This document shows, one piece after another, positions 40,969 to 50,860 of a DNA stretch of 64,000 bases. Below the pieces are notes generated by a model that saw only the letters and a list, made by a program, of their open reading frames with translations, ran no database searches and had not been told where the DNA came from. Both the position numbers and the translations under genes were made by a program. This DNA is from CAVQJU01 sp963754955 (GTDB lineage Bacteria > Acidobacteriota > Vicinamibacteria > Vicinamibacterales > CAVVIG01), in NCBI GenBank assembly GCA_963754955.1, contig CAVWHY010000003.1:1-64000 (forward strand). Reading direction: 5' to 3'. The number at the start of each line of letters is the position of its first letter. Within the stretch, counting starts at the first letter, position 1.

Positions 40969-41934
40969 ATGGCTGAGACGCTGGATTTCGAAGAACCCAT
41001 CGCGAAGCTCCTGAAAGAACTCGAGTCGCTCACCGTTCTGCCCCGCACCGACGCCCATCAGCGATCGATCGACACGCTGCGCCACCGGCTCGATTCGCTG
41101 CGCGGGGAAGTCTACGCCTCGCTGACGCCGTGGCAGCGCGTGCAGGTCGCGCGGCACCCGAACCGCCCCGGCCTCGACGGCTTCATCGAGCGGCTCTTCA
41201 CCGGGTTTGTCGAAATCCACGGCGACCGTCGCTTCGCCGACGACCACGCGATCATGACCGGCTTCGCGGACTACAAGGGCCTGCCGATCCTGGTCGTGGG
41301 GCACGTCAAGGGCGGCGACACGAAGGACAAGATCTACCGCAACTTCGGCTACGCGAGGCCCGAGGGCTACCGCAAGGCGCTGCGGGCGATGCGCCTCGCG
41401 GAGAAATTCAGCCGGCCGGTGGTCATCTTCGTCGACACGCCCGCGGCGTTCCCGGGCATCGAATCGGAAGAACGCGGCGTGGCCGAAGCGATCGCGGTCA
41501 ACCTGCGCGACATGATGCTGCTCGACACGCCGGTGATCGTGATCGTCAGCGGCGAGGGCGGGAGCGGCGGGGCGCTCGGCATCGCGGTCGGCGACGCCGT
41601 CATGATGCAGGAGTACGCGATCTACAGCGTCATTCCGCCCGAGGGGTGCGCGGCAATCCTGTGGCGCGACGCGAACAAGAAGATGGCCGCCGCGGAAGCG
41701 TTGAAGCTGACCGCGCCCGATCTCCTCACGGCCGGAATTATCGATCGCATCATCCCGGAGCCGGTTGGCGGCGCGCACGCGGATCCCGATGCCGCGGCGC
41801 GCCTGGTCGACGGCGTGCTGTGGCAGGTGCTGAGCGAGGTGCGGGCGCTCGACTCGCGCACGCGACTTGATCGGCGCTACCGCAAGTTCCGGAACATGGG
41901 CCGCCTCGGCATCGACTTCGTGGACGAAGGATGA
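40969..41934 (+). CDS. accA: Acetyl-CoA carboxylase carboxyltransferase subunit alpha
   Basis: 321 residues. With AccD it transfers the carboxyl group from biotin to acetyl-CoA, the first step of fatty-acid synthesis. Family motifs: the N-terminal LDFEEPIAKLLKELESL, FVEIHGDRRFADD, GHVKGGDTKDKIYRNFGYARPEG (two pieces), FVDTPAAFPGIESEERG and GEGGSGGALGIAVGD. AGGA lies five bases before the ATG. The stop overlaps the recJ start by four bases. accD is not in the window. Confidence 0.97.
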   Translation: MAETLDFEEPIAKLLKELESLTVLPRTDAHQRSIDTLRHRLDSLRGEVYASLTPWQRVQVARHPNRPGLDGFIERLFTGFVEIHGDRRFADDHAIMTGFADYKGLPILVVGHVKGGDTKDKIYRNFGYARPEGYRKALRAMRLAEKFSRPVVIFVDTPAAFPGIESEERGVAEAIAVNLRDMMLLDTPVIVIVSGEGGSGGALGIAVGDAVMMQEYAIYSVIPPEGCAAILWRDANKKMAAAEALKLTAPDLLTAGIIDRIIPEPVGGAHADPDAAARLVDGVLWQVLSEVRALDSRTRLDRRYRKFRNMGRLGIDFVDEG

Positions 41935-43691
41935 GCACCATTTCGCCGCGCTGGGAATCGCAGGGCTGCGACGAGGGCGCGGCGGCGCGGCTGGCTGCGG
42001 CCATCGGCATTCCCCCGATCGTGGCGCGCCTGCTGTGTCAGCGCGGGCTCGACGATCCGGAACTGGCGGCCCGGTTCCTGACGCCTACGCTCGAGCATCT
42101 CCACGACCCGATGGCGCTGGCCGACATGAAGGTCGCGGTCGACCGCATCCTGGCCGCCGTAGCGCGCAAGGAACGCATCGCCATCCACGGTGATTACGAC
42201 GTCGACGGCATTACCTCCACCGTGATTCTCCGCCGCATGCTCGAGTTGCTGGGCGGCGACGTGGTGCACTTCATCCCCGAGCGGATGCGCGACGGCTACG
42301 GCCTCCAGCCGGCGGCGCTGGAGCGGCTGCACGCGGAAGGCGTCTCCCTGGTCGTGTCCGTCGATTGTGGCATCCGGGGCGCCGAGGCGGCCCTCAGGGC
42401 TCGCGAACTCGGCCTCGACCTCATCATCACCGACCACCACGAGCCGGACGCCGAACTGCCGTTGGCGCTCGCGGTCATCAACCCCAAGCGGCGCGACTGC
42501 ACATACCCCGACAAATGGCTTGCCGGCGTCGGCGTCGCGCTGAAGGTCGTGCAGGCGCTCTGCCGAGCGACCGGGCACGACAGCTGGCTGCCGGGATTCG
42601 TGAAGATCGCCGCCATTGGGACGCTCGCCGACGTCGTACCTCTCGTGGGCGAGAACCGGGTGATTGCCAAGATCGGCCTCGAGCTGCTCTCGAAGGGGCC
42701 GCACAAGATCGGCCTGCGATCGCTGCTCGACGTGTCCGGCCTGTCGGGCAAGGCCATCGACAGCTATCACATCGCGTTCATGCTGGCCCCGCGCGTCAAT
42801 GCCGCCGGGCGCATGAGCACGCCCGACATCGCCACGCGCCTCCTGCTGGCGAGCGACGAAGCGCTGGGGGACGAAGCCCGAGCGCTGGCCACGCAGCTGG
42901 ACACGGAGAACGTCCGGCGGCGGGAAGAGGAAGCCGCGATCGTCACCGCAGCGAGGAAGATCGTGCAGACCGATCCCGATGTCGGTGCCCAGACGGTCCT
43001 CGTCGTCGCGGGGGAGGGCTGGCACCGCGGTGTGATCGGGATCGTCGCTTCCAAGCTGGTCGACGCGTTCCACCGCCCGGCCATCGTGCTGTCCGTGGAC
43101 GGCGGTGTGGCACACGGCTCGTGCCGCAGCATCTCGCGGTTCGACATGCTCGGCGCGCTGGAGCGTTCGGCGCACCTGTTGACGAAGTTCGGCGGGCACA
43201 AGCAGGCGGCCGGGCTGACGATGGACGCCGATCGCATTCGCGATCTGCGCGCGTCGGTCAACGCGGTCGCGGACGAAACGCTGGGCCCCGAGGACCTCAT
43301 GCCGCGCCTGCGGATCGACGGCGACCTGCTGTTCCGCGGGATCAGCGGCGACGTCGCGTCCGGTCTCGCGGCGCTCGCGCCGTTCGGCGCCGGCAATCCC
43401 CGTCCCGTGTTCGCGGCGCGCGGCGTGGAGATAGTCGACGGACCGCGGAAGCTGAAAGAGCGTCATCTCAAGATGTCGCTGAAGCAGGACGGACGCATTT
43501 TCAGGGCGGTCGCGTGGCGCGCGGCCGAGCGCCACGACTACCTGGTCGATCACAAGGCTGCCCTCGACGTCGCCTTCTCGCTCGAGCAGAACGAGTTCAA
43601 CGGGGCGACCTACCTGGAGCTCTCGCTGTCGGACGCGAGATCGGCCGCCTCCCCGGGTTCCCTGCCTGTGCCCCCGCGCGCACCCGCGTAA
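41931..43691 (+). CDS. recJ: Single-stranded-DNA-specific exonuclease RecJ
   Basis: A 586-residue DHH-family 5'-3' exonuclease acting in recombination and mismatch repair. The catalytic motifs are IHGDYDVDGITSTVIL, SVDCGIRG, IITDHHEPDAELP (DHH), and DHHA1 with FGGHKQAAGLT near residue 422. Coupled to accA through ATGA. RecJ and MutS lie in the same window but not in one operon. Confidence 0.95.
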   Translation: MSTISPRWESQGCDEGAAARLAAAIGIPPIVARLLCQRGLDDPELAARFLTPTLEHLHDPMALADMKVAVDRILAAVARKERIAIHGDYDVDGITSTVILRRMLELLGGDVVHFIPERMRDGYGLQPAALERLHAEGVSLVVSVDCGIRGAEAALRARELGLDLIITDHHEPDAELPLALAVINPKRRDCTYPDKWLAGVGVALKVVQALCRATGHDSWLPGFVKIAAIGTLADVVPLVGENRVIAKIGLELLSKGPHKIGLRSLLDVSGLSGKAIDSYHIAFMLAPRVNAAGRMSTPDIATRLLLASDEALGDEARALATQLDTENVRRREEEAAIVTAARKIVQTDPDVGAQTVLVVAGEGWHRGVIGIVASKLVDAFHRPAIVLSVDGGVAHGSCRSISRFDMLGALERSAHLLTKFGGHKQAAGLTMDADRIRDLRASVNAVADETLGPEDLMPRLRIDGDLLFRGISGDVASGLAALAPFGAGNPRPVFAARGVEIVDGPRKLKERHLKMSLKQDGRIFRAVAWRAAERHDYLVDHKAALDVAFSLEQNEFNGATYLELSLSDARSAASPGSLPVPPRAPA

Positions 43692-43696
43692 TCACG

Positions 43697-45840
43697 ATGC
43701 GCTGGCAGAAAGCCGCACGGATCGTGATGGCGTTCGTGGCCGTGGCCGTGTGTGTCGCCGTCGGGGTGACGTTCAAGCGCCGTGGCGGAACGGCGCCGAC
43801 CGCGTCGCTCGTCCGGACCGATCCCCGCGCCGTCGTCGAAAGCACGAGCGGAACCTCGGTGCGTTTCAAGAGCGGCCACGAGGACGTTCGCGTCGAATAC
43901 GAGCGGCAGCTGACCTACCAGGACGGGACGACGAAGCTGATTGGCGTGAAGGTGTCGACCGAAGATCGCGGCGACGGCCGATCGTTCGTCGTGACCGGGA
44001 AGGAAGGCGACGTCGGCAAAGACGAGTCCGTCGTCAATCTGAGCGGCGACGTGAAGCTGGTCGAGAAAGACGGGTTCACGGCCCGCACCGGCCGCGCGTC
44101 GTACGACAGCCGGGACGGCCTGGTCCGGGCGCCGGGGCCGGTGGAGTTCTTCCACGGCACGGCTGTCGGGCTCCGGGCAGGGCATGACGTACGACAAGAA
44201 CACGGACACCCTGACGATTCTCGACAAGGCCGTCATGCACATGGCGCCCGACGAGGCCGGCCTCGGCGGGGCCGAGGTCAGGGCCGGCGCCGCGATTTTC
44301 GCGAGGCGCGAGCACAACGTGCGGTTCGAGCGCCTGGTGCAAATCGTTCGCGAAGGCCAGGTCATCAACGCCGACAACGGCATCGCGCATCTCAGCCAGA
44401 ACGAAGAACGCGTGGAGTCCCTTCAACTCCACGGCGGCGCGACGATTGCCAGCACCGCCGCGACTGCCGGGGGCCTCAAGGGGCTGAACGGCCAGGACGT
44501 GACGCTGAACTACGCCGCCGACGGCCAGGCCCTGGAGCACGCGATCGTGACCGGCGACGCGTCGATTCAGATTGCCGGCGAAGCGCGGAAGCCTGTGCGG
44601 CAGATCAGCGCCGGCACAGTCGAGATCACGCTGGCGCCAGACGGCACGACGCCGACGCTGCTGACCGGCCGTGACAACGTACAGCTCACGCTGCCGGCGG
44701 AAGAGCGCGGTTCCGTCGCGCGCACGATCAAGGCGGCCTCGCTCGACGCCGACGGCGAGCCGGGCCGCGGTCTGACCAAGGCGCGGTTCACCGGCAACGT
44801 CGACTTCCTCGAGAAGAGCGCGACGGTGGACCGCGACGCGCGCTCGGCGCGCCTCGAAGTCGGGCTGAAGCAGGGCTTCAGCGCGTTCGACCAGGCCGCG
44901 TTTTCGGGCGGCGTCCGCTTCGCGGACCCGAAGTTCTTCGGCACCGCGGCCAGCGTCAAGTACAACGTCGACACCAGCGCGCTGGACATGACCGGCAGCG
45001 AGCCAGCCATCCCCGTGCCGCACGTGGCCACGGATCAGATCGCCGTGGACGCCACGCGGATCGAGGTCGTGCTCGGCGGCCCGACGATGCACGCGACGGG
45101 GAACGTCAAGAGCGTCCTGCAGCCGCCGAAGAAATCCGATAAGGGAGCGGACAAGCCGGCCGAAACGAAAATACCCTCGATGCTGAAGCAGAACCAGCCC
45201 GTGAACGTGACCGCGGCCTCGCTTCGCTACGACGGCGCGACATCCGGCGCGACCTACGAAGGAACGGCTCAGTTGTGGCAGTCCGATACGAGCATCAAGG
45301 GCGACACGATCGGCATCGACAGCAAGACCGGTGACATCACCGCCTCGGGTTCCGTGATCACCACGACGATGCTCGACCAGCAGGACAAAGACAAGAAGAA
45401 GAAAGAGCGCGTCCGAAACATGGGGACGTCGAAGGAATTCAAATACGAGGACGAGCCGCACCGCGCCACGTGGACGGGCGACGTTCACCTGAATGGCCCG
45501 TCAGGCGACGTGATCGCCGAGAAATTCGAGGCGTATCTCAAGGAGTCGGGCAGCGAGCTCGAGCGCGCCGAGGCGCACGATGCCGGCAACAGCCTGACGC
45601 TTGCGCGAGCAGGGCAGGAAGACCACCGGCACGCACCTGACCTACACGTCCGCGGACGAAATCTACGTCGTCACCGGTCTGCCCGTGGCCATCGTGGACC
45701 AGTGCGGCCGCGAAACGAAGGGCCGGACGTTGACCTTCCACAAGGCGACCGATACGATTCAAATCGACGGCAACGATCGCGCCCGTACGCAGACAAAGGG
45801 CAGCGGCGCCAGCGGCAACAGCAACGACAAGTGTCAGTGA
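43697..45840 (+). CDS. LptC/OstA-like LPS transport protein (two frameshifts)
   Basis: About 713 residues after removing one extra base near 44180 and one near 45605. An N-terminal membrane helix (VMAFVAVAVCVAVGVTF) is followed by an LptC-like beta-jellyroll (VRVEYERQLTYQDGTTKLIG, DESVVNLSGDVKLVEKDGF) and then repeated OstA-type strands (NGIAHLSQNEERVESLQLHG, TWTGDVHLNGPSGDVIAEKF, near the end QIDGNDRART). This looks like LptC joined to a long LptA-type bridge. It lies 19 bases before lptB, matching the usual lptC-lptA-lptB order. The transporter would move LPS from inner to outer membrane. Confidence 0.8.
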
Positions 45841-45859
45841 TCTCACTCGCGCGGCGCTG

Positions 45860-46585
45860 ATGGCCACTCTTCGGACCCAGGATCTCACCAAGTCGTATGG
45901 CGGCCGGACCGTCGTCCGCGGCGTCAGCCTCGAGGTGGCGTCGGGCGAGGTCGTCGGCCTGCTCGGCCCCAACGGCGCAGGCAAGACGACCACGTTCTAC
46001 ATGACGGTCGGCCTCGCCGCGCCCGATTCCGGGCGTGTCATCCTCGACGGTCTCGACGTCACCGACGATCCGATGTACATCCGGGCCCGCAAGGGGATCG
46101 GCTACCTCCCGCAGGAGCCGTCGATCTTCCGCGGGATGACCGTCGAGCAGAATATTCTTGCCATTCTGGAAACGATGGACATCGACGGCGCAGCAAGGCG
46201 AGCCAGGCTGCGCGAACTGCTGGCCGAACTGAACCTCACGCCGCTGGCCCAGTCGCCGGCCCATACGCTGTCGGGCGGCGAGCGGCGGCGGGCGGAAATT
46301 ACACGGGCGCTCGTGATTTCACCGAAATTCATCCTGCTCGACGAGCCCTTCGCCGGCATCGATCCCATTGCCGTGACCGACATCCAGAAGATCATCTTCC
46401 ACCTGCGCACTCGCGGCATCGGCGTCCTCATCACGGATCACAACGTCCGCGAGACGCTCCGCATCACCGATCGGGCGTATATCGTCCACGGCGGGGTCAT
46501 CTTCAAGAGCGGCACTCCCGACAGCCTGGCCGCCGATGAAGAAGTTCGTCGGATTTATCTGGGGACCGAGTTCCGGTTGGACTAA
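45860..46585 (+). CDS. lptB: LPS export ABC transporter ATPase LptB
   Basis: 241 residues. Walker A LLGPNGAGKTTTF, Q-loop YLPQEPSIFRGM, signature LSGGERRRAEITRAL, Walker B FILLDEPFAGIDP and switch His in LITDHNVRETL. The DEPFAGIDPIAV wording is specific for LptB rather than a general ABC ATPase. It powers LPS extraction with LptF/LptG, which are not in the window. rpoN follows 120 bases on, as in many bacteria. Confidence 0.95.
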   Translation: MATLRTQDLTKSYGGRTVVRGVSLEVASGEVVGLLGPNGAGKTTTFYMTVGLAAPDSGRVILDGLDVTDDPMYIRARKGIGYLPQEPSIFRGMTVEQNILAILETMDIDGAARRARLRELLAELNLTPLAQSPAHTLSGGERRRAEITRALVISPKFILLDEPFAGIDPIAVTDIQKIIFHLRTRGIGVLITDHNVRETLRITDRAYIVHGGVIFKSGTPDSLAADEEVRRIYLGTEFRLD

Positions 46586-46589
46586 AATA

Positions 46590-46606
46590 AGGCGTGGGAT
46601 TTGCAT
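46590..46606 (+). promoter_or_regulatory. Candidate sigma-54 promoter upstream of rpoN
   Basis: GG at 46591-46592 and GC at 46603-46604 with exactly ten bases between, within a GGCGTGGGATTTGCA context that matches the -24/-12 consensus at GGC, the G at the seventh position, TT, GC and A. It begins just after the lptB stop and would give a leader of about 90 bases before rpoN. It would mean autoregulation, but a GG-N10-GC match can arise by chance in GC-rich DNA. Confidence 0.3.
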
Positions 46607-46705
46607 CAGACGCCGGTCCGCGGCCATTTCGGGTCCGCGGAGTTGCAGGCGTTCTCTGGACTAACTAGTTATAAGCAGGCACTTTAGCTGACCGCACACG
46701 GCTCA

Positions 46706-48142
46706 ATGGGCATCCAGCAGAGGCTTCACACAAAACTCGTTCAGAAGCTCATCCTGACGCCATCGTTGCAACAGGCGATCAAGCTGTTGCCGATGTCGAC
46801 GCTCGAGTTGTCCGACCTTCTCAACCAGGAAATGGTCGAGAACCCGATGCTCGAGGAGGTCCCGACCGAGGACCTTCAGCCGGCGGAGGTATCGACGGCG
46901 CAGGAGACCGAGAAACAGAACCCGGCCGAAGCCGCAAACAAGACCGACACCTGGGACGACCAGGACTACGAATACTTCTTCGGCGACTACCTCGACGACG
47001 GCTACCGCCCGCGGGCTCCGCAGGAGGTCAAGGAACTTCCTCCGATCGAGAACACGCTGTCGACCGCCACGTCGCTGTCCGATCACCTGATGTGGCAGCT
47101 CTCGATGCAGACCGACGACCCGCTCATTCGGGAAATCGGGTCGGCCATCATCGGCAACCTCGATGACGACGGTTATCTGGTGGCGTCGTTCGAAGAGCTG
47201 GCCGAGATGGGCTCGTGGCCCGTCGCGGATGTCGAGCGCGCGCTGCGGCTGGTGCAGGGGTTCGATCCGGTCGGCGTCGCGGCCCGCGACCTCCAGGAGT
47301 GCCTGCTGCTGCAGCTGCGGCACCTTGGTCTCGAGGGCACGCCGACGGAAAAGGTGGTCACCGATCACCTCCGGCTGCTGCAGAACCACCAGGTTCCGGA
47401 AATCGCCCGCAAGCTCGGGTTGACCATCGACGACCTCAAAGAACACATCGAAATCATCCGCAACCTCGATCCCAAGCCCGGCAGCCGTTACAACCCGACG
47501 CAATCCCAGTACGTCATCCCCGACGTGTACGTCATCAAGGTCGAGGATCAGTACGTCGCGGTGCTGAACGAAGACGGGCTGCCGCAGATGCGCATCAGCC
47601 CGGTGTACCGCCGGCTGCTCGACAAGGGCGCGGCCGGCAACAACGACGAGACGCGCGCGTACGTGAAGGACAAGTTCCGCTCCGCGCTGTGGCTGATCAA
47701 GTCGGTCGAACAGCGGCAGAAGACGATCCACAAGGTCGCCAACAGCATCATCAATTTCCAGCGCGACTTCCTCGACCACGGCATCGAACACCTGCGGCCG
47801 CTGGTGCTGCGCGACGTCGCCAACGACATCGGCATGCACGAGTCCACCGTCAGCCGCGTCGTGACGAACAAGTACATGCACACGCCGCAGGGCGTGTTCG
47901 AGATGAAGTACTTCTTCCACAGCGGCATCAGCAGCTCGTACGGCGAGAGCGTCTCGTCGGTCACGATCAAGCAGCGCATCCGGAAGATCATCGAGAACGA
48001 GGATCCGCGAAAGCCGCTGAGCGACTCGAAGATCGTGAGCATCCTGCAGCGCGAGGGGCTCGTGCTGGCGCGGCGCACCATCGCGAAGTACCGCGAGGAG
48101 CTGAAGATCTCGACGTCGAATCAGCGCAAAGTGCTGTACTGA
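46706..48142 (+). CDS. rpoN: RNA polymerase sigma-54 factor
   Basis: 478 residues. Region I is Gln/Leu-rich (HTKLVQKLILTPSLQQAIK), region II acidic (TDTWDDQDYEYFFGDYLDD), then the core-binding domain, the HTH MHESTVSRVVTNKYM and the RpoN box ARRTIAKYREEL near the end. It directs transcription with enhancer-binding ATPases. Embedded between lptB and hprK, the order seen in many diderms. A 10-bp palindrome TAACTAGTTA lies at 46662-46671 in the leader. Confidence 0.96.
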   Translation: MGIQQRLHTKLVQKLILTPSLQQAIKLLPMSTLELSDLLNQEMVENPMLEEVPTEDLQPAEVSTAQETEKQNPAEAANKTDTWDDQDYEYFFGDYLDDGYRPRAPQEVKELPPIENTLSTATSLSDHLMWQLSMQTDDPLIREIGSAIIGNLDDDGYLVASFEELAEMGSWPVADVERALRLVQGFDPVGVAARDLQECLLLQLRHLGLEGTPTEKVVTDHLRLLQNHQVPEIARKLGLTIDDLKEHIEIIRNLDPKPGSRYNPTQSQYVIPDVYVIKVEDQYVAVLNEDGLPQMRISPVYRRLLDKGAAGNNDETRAYVKDKFRSALWLIKSVEQRQKTIHKVANSIINFQRDFLDHGIEHLRPLVLRDVANDIGMHESTVSRVVTNKYMHTPQGVFEMKYFFHSGISSSYGESVSSVTIKQRIRKIIENEDPRKPLSDSKIVSILQREGLVLARRTIAKYREELKISTSNQRKVLY

Positions 48143-48165
48143 TGGTCGTGTTCACGGAGAGTTAG

Positions 48166-49176
48166 TTGACCGCAGCGCCTGGCGTCACCGTTCGCGGCCT
48201 GCTCAACAGCCGCCCCGACGCCCTGGGCCTCTCCATCGAACTGCTGGCCGGGGCCGCGGGCCTCGATCGACGAATCACCAACCCGCACAGCCAGAAGACG
48301 GGGCTGGCGCTCGCCGGTTTCCAGGAGTATCTGCGGCCGGGCCGCGTGCTGATTTTCGGCGAGAGCGAGATCCGGTATCTCGAGAGCCTCGACGCGGCGA
48401 CCCGGCTGCGCACCCTCGGCCTCGCGCTCACGGTCGATTTTCCCTGCGTCCTCATCACGGGCGGCTTCACGCCGCCGCCGGAGGTCGCGTTCGTCGCCGA
48501 GCAGACGGACCTGCCCGTGCTCCAGACGCCGGTGGCCACGCCGACGGCGATCGCCAAGCTGACCTCCATCCTTGAAGATTCGCTGGCCGAGCGCACGGTG
48601 ATGCACGCGGTGCTCATGGACATCCTCGGCCTTGGCGTGCTGATCGTCGGCGACAGCGGCATCGGCAAGAGCGAATGCGCGCTCGATCTGATCGTGCGCG
48701 GCCACCGTCTCGTCGCGGACGACACGGTGGAAATCCGCCGGCGGGCCGAAACGGTCCTCATCGGCACGTGTCCCGAACTGACGCGCCACCACATGGAACT
48801 GCGCGGCGTCGGCGTCATCAACGTCAAGGATCTGTTCGGCATCGCGTCCACGCGCTCGTCGAAGCGGGTGGAACTGGTGGTCCGGCTCGAACGCTGGGAT
48901 CCGGCCCGCGAGTACGAGCGGCTCGGCCTGGACGACGAGTTCTTCGAGGTACTCGGCCTTCCGGTGCCGCTCATCCGCATGCCGGTGGCGCCCGGTCGCA
49001 GCGTGGCGATCCTGGTCGAGGTGGCTGCGCGCAATCAGCTGTTGCGGTCCCGGGGCCACCACGCGGCGCGGGCTCTCGCCGACCGTCTCGAAGAGGCGCT
49101 GCGCAAGGGCGCTCCCTTCGGCCGGACGGGCAAGGGCGAAGACGACGGCGACGAGGACGAGGAGAACGCCGAGTGA
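48166..49176 (+). CDS. hprK: HPr kinase/phosphorylase
   Basis: 336 residues from a TTG with GGAGAG four bases upstream. Phosphorylates and dephosphorylates Ser46 of HPr. N-terminal domain with TNPHSQKTGLALAGF; kinase domain with P-loop GDSGIGKSECALDL near residue 160; the family signature appears as MELRGVGVINVKDLFG. The target Ser is present in the HPr encoded downstream (KSIMGL). The C-terminal acidic tail (EDDGDEDEENAE) is an unusual extension. Stop overlaps rapZ start by four bases. Confidence 0.95.
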   Translation: MTAAPGVTVRGLLNSRPDALGLSIELLAGAAGLDRRITNPHSQKTGLALAGFQEYLRPGRVLIFGESEIRYLESLDAATRLRTLGLALTVDFPCVLITGGFTPPPEVAFVAEQTDLPVLQTPVATPTAIAKLTSILEDSLAERTVMHAVLMDILGLGVLIVGDSGIGKSECALDLIVRGHRLVADDTVEIRRRAETVLIGTCPELTRHHMELRGVGVINVKDLFGIASTRSSKRVELVVRLERWDPAREYERLGLDDEFFEVLGLPVPLIRMPVAPGRSVAILVEVAARNQLLRSRGHHAARALADRLEEALRKGAPFGRTGKGEDDGDEDEENAE

Positions 49177-50114
49177 GTAAACGCGCGCGCGCGGCGGGCA
49201 AGACCGGCAAGCCGGCGGGGGCGGCCAAGCCGGTTCGAGCCGGCAAATCGGGACAGCCGTTCATCATCCTCACCGGCCTGTCGGGATCCGGCAAGTCGCA
49301 GGCGATCCGCGCGCTCGAGGATCTCGGGTATTTCTGCGTGGACAACCTGCCGACCACGCTGATTCCGACGATGGCGAAGCTCTCGCTGAAGGCCGGCGGC
49401 GACATCGACAAGGTCGCCATCGTCGTGGACGTGCGCGAAGGCAACCTGCTGTCCTCGCTGCCCAAGATGCTCGCGCGGCTGCGCCGGATGCCGCGGCTGA
49501 ACCCGGTATTGATTTTCCTGGAGGCGAGTCACGAGGCGCTGGTGAGGCGCTTCAGCGAAACGCGGCGGCCCCATCCGCTCGCACCGGACCGCTCGGTCAC
49601 CGAAGGGATTCGCGACGAGCACGCGCGTCTGCGGCCCGTCCGGGAGCTGGCCGACGAGATCGTCGACACGTCGGACATGACCGTTCACGAGCTGCGCCAG
49701 TTCTTCATGGCGCTGTCGCGCGATCGCAGCCGAGCCAAGCTCGTGATGACGATCGTCAGCTTCGGGTACAAGTACGGCCTGCCGGTCGACGCCGATCTGG
49801 CCTTCGACGTCCGCTGCCTTCCGAACCCGCACTTCGTGCCCGGCTTGCGGCGCCGCACGGGCCGCGACCGGGCCGTCGTCGCCTTCATGGAACGCGACGC
49901 TTCCACCCGCGAGTTCATGGATCGGCTCGGCGCCTACCTGCAGTACGTCGTGCCGTACTACATCGCGGAAGGCAAGAGCTACCTGACGGTCGCCATCGGC
50001 TGTACCGGCGGACGCCACCGCTCGGTCATGATCGCCGAGCGTCTCAAACGGGCCTTGAGCGATACACCGGGCGTCCGCGTGCGGGTGCGCCATCGCGACG
50101 TGGGTCGCGCATGA
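49173..50114 (+). CDS. rapZ: RNase adapter protein RapZ
   Basis: 313 residues from a GTG overlapping hprK. P-loop LTGLSGSGKSQAIRALED near residue 35, the specific YFCVDNLPTTLIP, then the C-terminal sensor domain with SFGYKYGLPVDADLAFDVR and IGCTGGRHRSVMIAERL. In enterobacteria RapZ controls amino-sugar synthesis through GlmY/GlmZ and binds GlcN6P; the RNA targets in this phylum are unknown. A Lys/Ala-rich 25-residue leader precedes the P-loop domain. Confidence 0.93.
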   Translation: MSKRARAAGKTGKPAGAAKPVRAGKSGQPFIILTGLSGSGKSQAIRALEDLGYFCVDNLPTTLIPTMAKLSLKAGGDIDKVAIVVDVREGNLLSSLPKMLARLRRMPRLNPVLIFLEASHEALVRRFSETRRPHPLAPDRSVTEGIRDEHARLRPVRELADEIVDTSDMTVHELRQFFMALSRDRSRAKLVMTIVSFGYKYGLPVDADLAFDVRCLPNPHFVPGLRRRTGRDRAVVAFMERDASTREFMDRLGAYLQYVVPYYIAEGKSYLTVAIGCTGGRHRSVMIAERLKRALSDTPGVRVRVRHRDVGRA

Positions 50115-50170
50115 CGGCTCCCGTCGGCCGTTGTCGCGGGCCGGTCTTCGTGGTTGAATGACGGGCTGAC

Positions 50171-50585
50171 ATGATTGGCGTCGTGGTCGTTACGCACGGA
50201 CAACTCGCGGTCGAGCTGGTCAACGCCGCGGAAATGATCGTCGGCGACCTGCCGCAGTTCACCGCCGTCTCGATCGGCTGGCACGACGATGTCGGCGATG
50301 CGCGCGAGGAAATCGGGCAGGCCATCGACGCGGGTGCGCTCTGACGGCGGAGTGCTCCTCCTGACCGACATGTTCGGCGGCACGCCGTCCAACCTCGGCA
50401 TGACGTTTCTCGAGACGGACCACGTCGAGGTGATCACCGGCGTGAACCTGCCGATGCTGATCAAACTGGCTGATCTCGCCCGGTCGTCGGACCTGCTGGC
50501 GGTCGCCCACGAGATGCGCGATCACGGCCGCAATGCCATCTGGGTCGCGTCCGATCTGCTCAGGGCCGAGAAGGCCGGCGCATGA
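50171..50585 (+). CDS. PTS EIIA, mannose family (one frameshift)
   Basis: About 137 residues with a one-base shift near 50337. The phosphorylatable His is in VVVVTHGQLAVELV (position 9), followed by SIGWHDDVGDAREEI and, in the second frame, GGVLLLTDMFGGTPSN, all hallmarks of the mannose-type EIIA fold. There are no EIIB, EIIC or EIID genes, so this EIIA is probably regulatory, taking phosphate from HPr. Overlaps HPr by four bases. Confidence 0.88.
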
Positions 50586-50860
50586 CGTCCCGCACCGTGC
50601 CCGTGGTCAATCAGCTCGGCATGCACGCGCGTGCGGCCGCGAAGTTCGTGCACATGGCGGCGCGGTTTCAGGCCCACGTCACGGTGGCCCGGGAAACCCG
50701 CGAGATGGACGGGAAGAGCATCATGGGCCTGCTGCTCCTGGCGGCGGCCCGCGGTACGACAATCACCATCAGCGCCGAGGGCGTCGACGAGCGGGAGGCC
50801 GTTGAGGGTCTCTGCGCGCTCGTCGCCTCCGGCTTCGACGAGGGCGTATGCAGCGACTGA
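50582..50860 (+). CDS. Phosphocarrier protein HPr
   Basis: 92 residues. His15 lies in NQLGMHARAAAKFV and Ser46 in DGKSIMGLLLLAA, both phosphorylation sites being intact, which fits the linked HPr kinase. Carries phosphate from EI to EIIA and can act as a signal when Ser-phosphorylated. Coupled to EIIA (4-base overlap) and EI (13-base overlap). Confidence 0.95.
   Translation: MTSRTVPVVNQLGMHARAAAKFVHMAARFQAHVTVARETREMDGKSIMGLLLLAAARGTTITISAEGVDEREAVEGLCALVASGFDEGVCSD

Noticed and set aside
41877..43553. 558-codon minus-strand frame opposite recJ
   Set aside because: RecJ motifs on the plus strand; no homology-like motifs in the antisense frame.
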